64,000 bases of DNA from Balneolaceae bacterium (GTDB lineage Bacteria; Bacteroidota; Rhodothermia; Balneolales; Balneolaceae): the NCBI GenBank assembly GCA_017640605.1, contig JAEPQH010000002.1, positions 1 through 64,000 of the forward strand, in the 5' to 3' direction. This document shows positions 37,424 to 48,100 of this stretch, piece by piece. The translations under genes and the position numbers were made by a program. The first letter of the stretch is position 1; the number at the start of each line of letters is the position of its first letter. The notes beneath the pieces are model-generated. The model had not been told where the DNA came from, searched no databases, and worked only from the letters and a program-made list of their open reading frames with translations.

Positions 37424-38797
37424 TTAGAAACGATCGAAATCGTCGTAAGAAGTACGTGGACTAATTGAACGTTTTGGCATTTCTTCTTTGCCTTGATCGT
37501 CATTGTTGCGGGTGTAATATTTATTACCTCCACCGCTGCTATATCTTCGATCTCCGCTGTTTCCGCGATCATTGCGGTCGCCTCGATTATAATCACTTCG
37601 TCCACCACTGTATCGATCTCCACGATTGTTATCATAGCCTCCACCGCGATTGTTATCGTAGCGGCCTCCTCCACCGCCTCGGCTGCGGTATCCTCCGCCA
37701 CCACCGCGATCATCTCTTCCTCGTGGTTTTCTTGATCGGAAGTTTCTGTTTCCACCTCCACCACGGTTATCACGTCCATGAGAACGACCTCTACCGCCTC
37801 CACCGCCGCGGTGGTTACTTTGGTCTGGTTTCGTTAAATCTTTGAGTTCAACTTTTACTTCTACGATACCACGTTCGTGTGTAGGATCGGTAAAAATTGG
37901 ACGTAATTCATTGGCAAGCCAAGTTGGGTAGAATCCATCACGCGCTTCTTTCAATAACACGTGCAAATTGGTATATCTTGCTGAGAAATGACCGAGTACC
38001 AATAATTTAGTTTGAGCTTCGGTAGCCACACGAGCTGCATCGGCTGCAGTAGAGTGTCCGGTTTCTCTTGCTTTATCTGCCAACTGATTACTGAAGGTTG
38101 CTTCGTGGTATAGAATATTGGTATTCATAGCAAGCTTCACAGAATTAGGGCAATATTCAGTATCAGAAATGTACGCAAAGCTATCGCCTGGACGCGGATG
38201 CCCTACAATTTCATAGCTTTCTACTGTAGTTCCGTCTTCCAATGTAATGGTGTTACCGGCTTTTAGCTCTTTAAACTGATCGTCTTCGGTAATTCCAAGT
38301 GCTTGTGCTTTTTCAGCATCTACTTTACCGGGCTTATCTTTTTCTTGAAATCGGAAGCCTAGACAAAATCTCTTGTGTTTTAATGGACGAGCTTCTACAT
38401 AAAAGTCTTCGCCATCGATTACACGTTGTTCTTCAATATCCTCTTCAACCTCTACAAAGTTCACGTCGAAACTTAAAGTTACACCCGAAAAATTCAGGTT
38501 CCACTCTACGTATTCTTTTATTCCCTTAGGACCTACAATGTTCAGCTCACGATCTCGCCGTTGAAGCTGCAAAGTTGAGATGAGTCCCATTAAACCCGAA
38601 TAGTGATCTACATCAAAATGTGAAATAAAGATGCTGTCGATTTTAGAGCGCTTTAATCCTGCCTGAAGCATTCTCATTTGTGCGTTTTCTCCACAATCGA
38701 ATAGATAAACGCTTCCTTCTCTCCAGAGTGCTACAGCGGGTAAATGTCGTATTGCTGTTGGTGTGGCGGATGCAATGCCAAGTGGTACTACAATCAT
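37424..38797 (-). CDS. rnz: Ribonuclease Z with C-terminal RGG-rich tail
   Basis: A 457-residue metallo-beta-lactamase fold tRNA 3' endonuclease. FDCGENAQMRML, the metal motif SHFDVDHYSGL (H60, D62, D64, H65), FAYISDTEYCP, LYHEATF, GHSTAADAARVA and LGHFSARY are all in family order over ~1-325. At D62 the usual second histidine of HxHxDH is replaced. From ~332 to 457 comes an Arg/Gly/Asp/Tyr-rich disordered tail with many RGG and GGGGR repeats. Such tails bind RNA in other proteins and are not usual for RNase Z, which is ~305 residues in E. coli. A GGAG Shine-Dalgarno lies just upstream. It is located between the two ABC half-transporter genes. Confidence 0.9.
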   Translation of the reverse strand: MIVVPLGIASATPTAIRHLPAVALWREGSVYLFDCGENAQMRMLQAGLKRSKIDSIFISHFDVDHYSGLMGLISTLQLQRRDRELNIVGPKGIKEYVEWNLNFSGVTLSFDVNFVEVEEDIEEQRVIDGEDFYVEARPLKHKRFCLGFRFQEKDKPGKVDAEKAQALGITEDDQFKELKAGNTITLEDGTTVESYEIVGHPRPGDSFAYISDTEYCPNSVKLAMNTNILYHEATFSNQLADKARETGHSTAADAARVATEAQTKLLVLGHFSARYTNLHVLLKEARDGFYPTWLANELRPIFTDPTHERGIVEVKVELKDLTKPDQSNHRGGGGGRGRSHGRDNRGGGGNRNFRSRKPRGRDDRGGGGGYRSRGGGGGRYDNNRGGGYDNNRGDRYSGGRSDYNRGDRNDRGNSGDRRYSSGGGNKYYTRNNDDQGKEEMPKRSISPRTSYDDFDRF

Positions 38798-38820
38798 TTT
38801 TTTCTCCCATTACCGGTGGT

Positions 38821-38839
38821 GCGATGCGTTCAACATCGC
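38821..38839 (-). promoter_or_regulatory. Leader hairpin of rnz
   Basis: GCGATG and CATCGC (6-bp stem, 7-nt loop) lie in the 68-bp gap between the upstream ABC gene and rnz. No U-run follows, so it is not a clear terminator. It could be a processing or translational signal. Weak evidence. Confidence 0.3.
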
Positions 38840-38865
38840 TGCCTGTTGGTTTTTTATTTTTTAAG

Positions 38866-40659
38866 TTAGATTTGTGCTAGTTCTTGTTCAAGTATTTGTT
38901 TTTTATACATAGCCTTATAGTGACCGTCGTATTGTAAAAGCTCTTCGTGGGTACCTTGTTCTTTTATCTGCCCATCCTCGATGTAAAATATTTTGTCTGC
39001 GTCTTTTATTGTCGAAATTCTATGACTTATCGTGATGGTTGTTTTATCGCCCAGCTCATTCTTTAAGTTATGTAATATTGCGTCTTCTGTTTTTGTGTCC
39101 ACTGCACTTAAAGAATCATCAAATATAAGCATTTCAGGACTTTTTATTAATGCTCTTGCGATAGCTGTTCGTTGTTTCTGTCCTCCGGATAAAGTAATAC
39201 CCCGTTCGCCGAGCATAGTCTTAAATTTTTTCTCAAAATCCAAAATATTCTCTTTTACTTGGGCCATTTCTGCGGCTTTTTCTATTTGCTCTTCGGATGC
39301 GTCCTGCTTACCGAACGCTATATTCTCTCCAATCGTATCTGAGAACAAAAACGTTCCTTGAGGTACGAAGCCAATATCCATGCGTAAATTTTCGAGCGGA
39401 TAATCTTTTACGTTTTTACCGTCAATCAAAACATCCCCTTCGGTAGTATCGAACAATCTAGGGATGAGTTGAACTAACGTGGTTTTACCTGAGCCTGTGC
39501 GGCCAACTATGGCGATATTTTGCCCGGCTTCAATGCGCATGTTTAAATTCTTAATTACATACTCATCCGAATCAGGATATTTAAACCATACATTTTTAAA
39601 CTCAATTTCACCTTTGATTGGTAAGTAGTCATCACTGTTTTCTGATTCAATCTCCAGTGGATAGTCTAATATCTCCTTAATTCTATACCATGAAGCCAAT
39701 GATTTTTGAAACCGATTAGTAGTATACCCAAGAGCTGCCACCGGCCATATCAGATAAGCTACATAGATTAGAAACTCTGCAATATTACCAACAGTAAGCG
39801 TTCCTTCGATGATCATATTTCCGCCTTGCCAGATAACTATAATCAAGGAAATCCCAATCAGAAAATTTAGTCCGGGATGAAATAAAGACTCAATCATGTC
39901 TAAGCGAAGTTTCTTTTTTCGATAATCTTCGCTGAGCACTTCAAACTTATCTTGCTCGCTTTGCAGGCGATTGTAAGCTTTGATCAATCGAATGCTGGAA
40001 AAACTTTCTTTGGCTTGTCCCGATAACTTCGAGTATTGCTCTTGAATAATAATGCTATGCTTGTGAATATATCCCGTGATCCAATAAGCGAATAATGAAA
40101 GCAGCGGTAGCGGTAGCAAAGCCCATAGCATCAACTCCGCATTCACTAAATACATCATTGTGATTACAAAACCGGCTCGGGTAATGGTATTAATACTGTA
40201 CATGATTACCGGCCCATAGTATTCGCGCACTTTGTTGATGTCTTCGGTAGCACGCACATAAATTTCACCATGGGAGAATTTTGCATAAAAACTCTGTGGT
40301 AATGCCATCAGTTTTTGAATCATATCATTTCTGATGTCATACTCAACTTTGCGCGAACTTACGATAAGTGTTTGGCGAGTGAGGAAAAGGAAAAAACCAT
40401 AGAGTATTACCGTTCCTAACAGATAAAGCGAATTTAGAGCTAGTATTTGCCCAACTTCACTCACAAAAAGAGTATCAAATAAATTATCCGGTACTTGAAA
40501 ATCCCCTTCCGAGAGTACTTCTACTTCATCAATAGTTTGGCGGATGAGAACAGGAATCCAAACCAGAAAGAAATTGGCCGCAGTTAAAAAAAGTCCACCT
40601 AATACAACACTTACTGTATACTTTTTGAGGTACTTATTTAATTGTTTAATTGCTTCCAA
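38866..40659 (-). CDS. ABC exporter half-transporter (YheI/BmrC-like)
   Basis: A 597-residue membrane-plus-ATPase protein. Six transmembrane helices occupy ~15-310 and the ATPase domain ~345-585. Walker A is VGRTGSGKTTLV and the signature is canonical LSGGQKQR, but Walker B ends MLIFDDSLSAVD with Asp where the catalytic Glu belongs. That is the pattern of the degenerate-site subunit of heterodimeric exporters (BmrC, TM287). Its complement, with a deviant signature and an intact Walker B, is encoded at 35606-37414. It starts 15 bp after the AtuA-like gene. Confidence 0.9.
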   Translation of the reverse strand: MEAIKQLNKYLKKYTVSVVLGGLFLTAANFFLVWIPVLIRQTIDEVEVLSEGDFQVPDNLFDTLFVSEVGQILALNSLYLLGTVILYGFFLFLTRQTLIVSSRKVEYDIRNDMIQKLMALPQSFYAKFSHGEIYVRATEDINKVREYYGPVIMYSINTITRAGFVITMMYLVNAELMLWALLPLPLLSLFAYWITGYIHKHSIIIQEQYSKLSGQAKESFSSIRLIKAYNRLQSEQDKFEVLSEDYRKKKLRLDMIESLFHPGLNFLIGISLIIVIWQGGNMIIEGTLTVGNIAEFLIYVAYLIWPVAALGYTTNRFQKSLASWYRIKEILDYPLEIESENSDDYLPIKGEIEFKNVWFKYPDSDEYVIKNLNMRIEAGQNIAIVGRTGSGKTTLVQLIPRLFDTTEGDVLIDGKNVKDYPLENLRMDIGFVPQGTFLFSDTIGENIAFGKQDASEEQIEKAAEMAQVKENILDFEKKFKTMLGERGITLSGGQKQRTAIARALIKSPEMLIFDDSLSAVDTKTEDAILHNLKNELGDKTTITISHRISTIKDADKIFYIEDGQIKEQGTHEELLQYDGHYKAMYKKQILEQELAQI

Positions 40660-40674
40660 GGATACTTTTGCGTG

Positions 40675-42039
40675 TTAAACTGAAAAAACTTCTACGATAG
40701 GTTGAACCGCTTTTTTATCGAGTAGAGCCGGCCAATATGCAACGATTTCACTTGCCTTTGGTCTACCACCTGCAAATCCTGTAACTCCGCTTGGACCTGT
40801 TAATATTAGTGGTGCAATCTCCATCCCAAATCGATTTATGTGCTCTTTATTTTTACCACAAATAGAAACTCTCATCTGGATTTCGTCTAAGTCATCGGTG
40901 GTTGATTGTTCTACCGGTTTTTCGGTTGTTCCATTGTAACCAACATATTCCGAATGGAATTCATCGATATCTAAATTTAATGCCTCTGCCCTTTTTTGCA
41001 GAATTTCAGCACCTTTTTGTGCTTTTTTCAAAGCATCCGGCCAGCAGTAAACGAGTGTTGCAGATAGTTTAAATCCATCCGTATAACTGGCTGATATTTT
41101 GTAAGTCGGAGTGTCTGGTTTGCCTTTAATTCCTGTTACTTTAACGCGGTTTTCTCCAGCGTCTTCGAGATGTACTGTCGTGAAATCAGCAATTACATCG
41201 GGAGTAATATATTCGGCAGGATTCCCGATTTCATACATCAATTGTTCTTTCACCGTCATTTGATTCACCAATCCACCTGTGCCCTCGTGTTTAGTAACAA
41301 AAAAGGCACCATCAGCTTTAGCTTCAATAATTGGAAATCCAATATTTGTGAAGTCTTCTACTTTCTCCCAATCAGTGAAATTACCACCTGAAACTTGCGC
41401 TCCACATTCAATTATATGCCCTGCAATGGTACCAATAGCCATTTTATCATAATCGGAATATTCCCAACCGAATTCGTAAATCATAGGAGCTAATGTTAAT
41501 CCTGTATCGGTAACTCTACCGGTAATTATCACATCGGCGCCTTGCTCCAGAGCTTCAACTACGGCTTTACAACCAAAATAAACATTCGCACTTAATAGAT
41601 TTTCTTTAACGGTAGAAATGGGTTCTCCCGACTCCATATTATTAAGTGTATGGCCGTCGTTTATTAATTGATCAATATTTGGCAGAATATTATCACCTGC
41701 AACCACGGCTACCTTAAGGTTCTTGACACCTTTTGCTTTAGCAATTTTAAGAATTTCATCTTTGCAAGCATGAGGATTTACCCCTCCTGCATTGCTGATA
41801 ACTTTAATTCCATCATTTTCAATTTCTGGTAGTATTTGTTCGATCACATGAACAAAATCGCGCGCATAACCCCATTCAGGATTCCGTAATTTTTGTTTTT
41901 GCATGATCGACATGGTTACCTCGGCGAGGTAATCCATCACCAGATAATCAATTGGCCCTTGTTTTACTTGGTTAACGGGCGCGTTAGGTAAATCACCCCA
42001 AAATCCTTGACCGGATGCAATACGAATAGAATCTTTCAA
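40675..42039 (-). CDS. AtuA-like (DUF1446) protein
   Basis: A 454-residue protein of the acyclic terpene utilisation AtuA / DUF1446 family. The N-terminal IRIASGQGFWGDLP, then DYLVMDYLAEVTM, VISNAGGVNPHACKDEI, VVAGDNILP and ADVIITGRVTDTGLTLAPMIYEFGW fit well. AtuA in Pseudomonas is needed for citronellol/geraniol use, but its biochemistry is unknown. Here it is not next to the acyl-CoA carboxylase genes usually found with it. A second, shorter AtuA-like domain common in other species is missing. It appears first in a transcript with the ABC/RNase Z genes, after the terminator of the S8 peptidase. Confidence 0.85.
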   Translation of the reverse strand: MKDSIRIASGQGFWGDLPNAPVNQVKQGPIDYLVMDYLAEVTMSIMQKQKLRNPEWGYARDFVHVIEQILPEIENDGIKVISNAGGVNPHACKDEILKIAKAKGVKNLKVAVVAGDNILPNIDQLINDGHTLNNMESGEPISTVKENLLSANVYFGCKAVVEALEQGADVIITGRVTDTGLTLAPMIYEFGWEYSDYDKMAIGTIAGHIIECGAQVSGGNFTDWEKVEDFTNIGFPIIEAKADGAFFVTKHEGTGGLVNQMTVKEQLMYEIGNPAEYITPDVIADFTTVHLEDAGENRVKVTGIKGKPDTPTYKISASYTDGFKLSATLVYCWPDALKKAQKGAEILQKRAEALNLDIDEFHSEYVGYNGTTEKPVEQSTTDDLDEIQMRVSICGKNKEHINRFGMEIAPLILTGPSGVTGFAGGRPKASEIVAYWPALLDKKAVQPIVEVFSV

Positions 42040-42090
42040 CTGTTTATTTTTTTTAAAATGAATATCGGAAGATGAGTGATAGGAGTAAAA

Positions 42091-42124
42091 TAAAAAACCC
42101 TGCCTGAAGACAGGCAGGGTTTTT
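42091..42124 (-). terminator. Rho-independent terminator of the S8 peptidase gene
   Basis: A perfect 13-bp stem, AAAACCCTGCCTG (42094-42106) paired with CAGGCAGGGTTTT (42111-42123), has a 4-nt loop and is followed by U residues on the minus strand. It lies 22 bp after the S8 peptidase stop codon. The stem is symmetrical and works for either strand. Confidence 0.92.
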
Positions 42125-42146
42125 GTAAAAAGCTTGAAAATGAATC

Positions 42147-45100
42147 TTACTTGATAAGCATCATTTTCTTGGTTTGAGAGAATGATCCTGCTTTGATCTG
42201 ATACACGTACATACCAGAAGAAAGAGCGGAAGCATCGAAGGTTACAGTGTGGTAACCAGCTGATTTCTCTGCATTCACTAACTGAGCTACTCTCTGGCCA
42301 AGCATATCGTACACAACGATAGATACTTTTGAAGCCTCTGGTAAGCTGTAGTTAATGTTCGTAGATGGGTTAAACGGATTCGGATAGTTTTGCGCAATGG
42401 CAAACTCGGTTGGAACCGCACCATTTACTTCGTTGGAAACCGACATAATGTTTACGTTTCCTTCGAAAGTATCTGTTAAACCACCATTATCGGTAACTTT
42501 CAACGTAACGGTGAAGTCACCTGTGGTACCGTAATCGTACGTTGGGTTTTGATCAGTGCTGGTAGTTCCGTCACCGAAATTCCATTCCCAAGCAACAATT
42601 CCGCCAGCCTGCATGTCAATAGCATCGCTAGACATATCAGCGAAAGTGACTGTTGATCCATCGATATTCGCAGAAAACTCAGCTACAGGAGCATCATTTA
42701 CTGGAGTAATTACGATAGAAACCATCATAGAATCCATAGGTTCACCCTCGTGACCAACATAGAACATTGCCTCGGTTTGACCGAAGAAGTTATCTGCAGC
42801 CGAGAAAGTAACCGTATGGTTGTCGCTATCATGGTTGATCATTACAGATTCATGCATTGGGTTTGCCCAAACGAACAGATCTGCATCTTGTCCACCAACA
42901 CCTGCGGCCATTCGTACTGTACTTAAAGTAAGATCTTCATCTTCTAAGAATACGTATTGCTGATCGCTACCGGTTGGGAAGTGCGGGTTATTAGCTACAG
43001 AAATGTATACTGTTGCTGTATCTGTAAGCTGACCATCGGTAATGATGTATCTGAAGAAGTCGACACCATCGAAGTTATGAGGTGCAACGTAAACAGGACC
43101 GTCTAAGGAGTATTTTATAGCTCCGTAGTATGGTTCTTCTACATCATATAAATAAACAGGTCCATCAACATCGTAATCGTTTGAAAGGATAAATCCAATC
43201 ATATCGAATTCAAGATCAATGATTGTTCCAGAAAGTACAGCTGTGAAATCATCTTCAGCAACCGGTTTCATATTTGGAATCATGAAGTAAGCTACTTGCT
43301 CTGCAAATCGGCCTACAAACAGATCCTCGTTGTAGTAATCTATAAAGGTTACCGATGCATAATTACCAGGGAATAACCAAGGTGTATTTACGGTAACATC
43401 TAAGGTTTGTGTGCCAGCAGAATCGATAAATCCTTCAGCTGGTTCTACATACGACAGCTTTTCTGCAGTATAGATATCAATGTCATCGAAGCTTGCCCAA
43501 GTTGATTGTACCGAAGCATCGGTTTCAACTAAGAATGCTACGAATACATTTTCCTGACCTGCAAAACCAGAAAGATCGAATCCAGTACGGTAGAATCCAC
43601 CGTTATTTATGAGAGCATCTTCACTACTACCAAGGTAGTATAGCTCAATGCCTGCGTCGGTTTCAACACCAACCCATACTGAAGCGAAATCCCATCCTGC
43701 TTCCATCAATACACTGTAAGTCATTTCCATGATTACATTCTCGCTAAATGGAACATCTGATAAATCGAATGTTGGAGAGAAAGCTAGAGTATACGTGTCG
43801 TTTAAGATGTAATATCCGTTCTGGCTTAGGCCTCCAACATCGAGCATATGGAATGGATTGTCTACGGTACCGAAGTTTTCAACTTCAAATACGTTACCAA
43901 GGCCAAAGCTACCGTCAAATACACTCCAATCTTCAGAAAGCATTCCACTTTCGAAATCTTCGAAGTAGATATCTAGGCTTTCAAGCGAAGGAGTCATTCT
44001 TGGGCGTTCTACCGTTCGCACCTCAGCACGAGCATTTGAACGTTTTTCGGCATTGCTTAGAATTACATTTCTTTGCTTAACTAGATCGATGCCACTGCCT
44101 TCACCCTTATCAGAGTTTTCGAAGCGCGTAGTGGCACTTTCTCTTGCGGCAAGCATATTGTCGTTAAGGAAATCGTCTGGTTGTTCCCAGAATACCATTG
44201 TGTTTGCAAAGTAATCAACACCTACAGTTCCAACGTTATTTAGATCGAAACTGTAACTAGTTGGTTCCTCGGTAGAAACTTCACCCAACCATAGCTCCAT
44301 TGGGTCGACTTCTAGCGCAACATTTCTGGCTGAGAATTCAGTGATTAATCCAGATGCGTCGCCTCCATTTCCGTAGTAAGAAATGAATCCGTTCGCGAAT
44401 ACATCGGTGAACATCACAAAATCACCCGGAGGTAATAACTCGGTGCGAATGGTTAAATCGACATTTTCGCTCTCACCAGGTGCGATAACTCCGCCATTTA
44501 CAGAAGTAAAGAATGGATAGTCATCTACAACAACACCAACGTTATCGAAGAGTACACCAAACCCACCGGAGAAGCTGATATCAGATACAGCAATAAACCA
44601 GAATTCAACATTTTCGAAACCTGCAAATTGCGAAATATCAACAAATACAGTGTAATAACCGTTGTAGTTTACGATTTCACCTGTGTTAGTTCCGCCGATG
44701 TAGGCGTATGGCTGTCCATCTACTACAATGTTTAAGAAGAATTCATCCCAGAAATCTTCTAAAGCAATATCCACATCGAAGTGAAGGTAAGCAGGACCTC
44801 TTCCGGCCTCGAAGCCAGAGAAATCGAACATTGGAGTTGCAGCTACTGTAGCAGAATTATTAGCGTATCCTTCGATGAAGTCACCGAATAAGAATACGTT
44901 ATTTGATCCATCGCCACTGATATCAACAAGCTCCCAATTGTCGCCTTCACCTTCGCTGAAGTCAAGAATTTCCCAATCGGCAGCAACTGCGCTGTCGCTA
45001 TTCAAATCATCGAACCACAGGTACTCTGGACCGGCAAGATCGAAAGCCTGAGGGTCTCTAGGTTCAGCTTTGATAACAGGACGTTCTCTGTCGCCTCTTT

Positions 45101-48100
45101 CAAGCATTACCTTGGTTGTGATATCGTTGATTAATTCCATTTCGTTGTTGTCGCCAACTTTATTTGCAGGTGCCGTACCTGGTTGGAATTCAACTTTTGA
45201 ATCAACAAACATTGATTGCTCTAAATCATAAAAGAACAATGCGTGCTGCAGATTGTAGAACATATCAGCATTACCAAGGTTAGAAACCGTAAATGTTGTT
45301 TCTAATTCTTCGCCATAAGGCACTGAGCCGAAGCTGTAGTAACCAGGTGATACATCTACGAATGCAAATCCTTGCTCATGACCAATCATTGCTAAATTAA
45401 CCGTACCATTTGAAGTAGTTACTTCAAGTGTAGCAGTTAAATCACCAGTCATGTCTCCGTTATCGAATCCAACAAGAATACCAAATGCTTCGCCTGCAGC
45501 AAGTGTAGGCAACTCGTCTGTGATCAGGTAGAAAGCATCGGCGTTATCACCGGTAATTTCCATAGACTGAACAGTAATTTCAGAATCAGAAGTGTTTACG
45601 ATACCGGTAGTTTCCATTGCATCACCATCAACAAAAGTTCGATGGAATTGATTGGTATTTCCACTGGCAATTGGTGTAGAAGCACCTACAGATGTTGGAT
45701 CTAATGCACCCATTGCGTTTACACGTCCACCAGCACCAGTGTAGCCATCTAATGAACCAATAGCTTCATTACCTGCCAGTAATCGAGTCATCAAATCGAA
45801 TCCATCTTCATCCGGATACATGGCTTTTGCAAGAGCAATAATACCTGAAACGTGCGGAGAAGCCATCGAAGTTCCACTTAAATAACCGTATGCAACACCA
45901 GTTGTACTTGGGGGAAGTGTTGATACAATTTGTGAACCTGGAGCCGAAACATCTACTGTGAAAACACCGAAATCTGAGAAACCGGATAAGTTATCTGCAT
46001 CGTCAGAGCTGGCCACAGTTATGATATTTGGTGATTGAATGTTATTTGGATATGAATAGAATGGTAACTCATCTCTATTAGATGAACTGTTACCTGCACT
46101 TACTACCCATAAGGCGGCATGTTCAGCGTGATCAAGCGCATAGCTGGTCATTACGCTTACGAACTGCTGATCAGATTCGAGGTCTAAGAATCCGCCACCA
46201 CCCCAAGATTGGTTGATACCTGTGATATCTACACCGGAATCTAATAAACTAGAGATGTATTGGTAACCTGCCATAATTGCGATCGCATCGGTTCCCCCGA
46301 ATTCGTCAAAGATCATCACGTTGATGATGCTTACGTCCTGTGCAACACCGGAAATACCCATACCGTTATTACCCTGTGCGCCAAGGATACCCGCTACGTG
46401 TGTACCATGGAAGCTACCAGGGTTGATGAAAGAGTTATCGTTGTAGATAGAACTCCATCCCCAGAAATCGTCAGGATAACCGTTTCCATCATCATCGATG
46501 CCATTCCATTCATCTTCAGAAATCATACCGTCGCCATTCAAATCTTCGCCCGGGTTTACCCATCGGTTGTCAAATAGATCGGGGTGAGAGAAATCAACAC
46601 CATCATCATATACAACCATAATAACGTCGTCGCTACCGGTAGTCATTTCCCAAGCTCCAAATGCATCAACATCTGCGCTTTCGATAGAATATCCTGGGTT
46701 GAATGAACCATCATTATTTAATCCGTACTGTAAGGTTAACAGAGGATCATTCGTTGGTAAGCCATTATCATAAAAGTACAAGTTATCGATTGCAAGAATT
46801 GATTCACCAACTGGTTGAGCACTAAATATAATTTGAGCTATGTTAGAGGTATTTTGGAGCCCTTCAAAAGCAGCAAGTGAAATATCTGCAAATAACCATG
46901 TGCTTTTTGGATATCCTGTAAACTCAATTTCATGCTCAGAATCATCTCCACCACCAAATGCTCCATCAGGACCAAAATCCACTAATTTAATGCGCATTAC
47001 GTCGGTATTTGGCGTCCAAACGTTAAAATGTATATTCGTCATTTCTGAAATGTCAAGTTGATTGGCAACTGTTTCAATTCCAACAAAATCTAGGTCAGAG
47101 TAGCTTAAGAAAGCATCACCATCAACAGTATCAATTTCAAAAGTAGCCGATGACCAATCAGTTCTATATGTATCTACAGTAACATCGGTGTAGTAGTCAC
47201 TAAATATAGACATTACCATTGTTGAGTCTACATCTGGAGTAGGTGCTGCGGTTACGGGGGTATTCACCTGGCGTAAAGAAACATTATCTAAAAAGATGGA
47301 TGAATTTGAAGTACCTCCTTCGAATGCAACTTTCATACCTTCTGAGTACCAAACATCACTCATATAGAACTGAAGCGTATATGTAGAATCACCTGGGGTG
47401 AGAGTAACTACTTCACTCAAATGGGATAAGAAATCGCCCGAATTTTGCCCAACAAAAACATTTAAATCTTTGGATGCAGAGTCGGTTGAAGCAATAAATG
47501 TCAATTCATATACCCCTCCAATATTCAAGGCATCTAGTTGGTCTATAGTTAGCTCTTGGAATAATTGTATATACCAAATCTCATCATTCGGGCCAGTAAT
47601 GTTTGTTACACGAGCCACACTATCCATATTGCTGAAATCAGCGAATACGCCTACAAAATCAGCATTGTAAGTAGTCCAGTCTTGCAAACCAGCAATTGAG
47701 AAGTCCCCGTTTGAAATAACTTCATCACCATAGAGGGCTGTTAACGAAGGAAAAAGATTCTCTCCTACAGCATTAATTTTAATCTGATTTGAAAAATCTA
47801 TCGGTGAAGATTCCATTTCATCGCGGTAGAACACATAGTTTGGGAAAGCACGTACACCGGGGATACGATTTAAGCGAGTTATCGCTGATTGCATATCGCC
47901 GGAGATTAACCATTCCTCAACATTCTGAGCTTTTATGCTTCTGCCAATATTGGCATTAAGCTCGGTGCGCAATGTTGCTGCCATTTGTTTGGGAGAAAAT
48001 GCTTTCCCCTTCACTGTGATAGCTTCATCGCTGTATTTAACAACAATACTATTTTCCTTTACAGTATTATTATTAAAAGTTGTTGTTTTGATCTGAGCCT

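Noticed and set aside
37411-37803. A 130-residue minus-strand ORF rich in Glu, Ala and Ile
   Set aside because: It is an out-of-frame shadow of the RGG-coding repeats of rnz.
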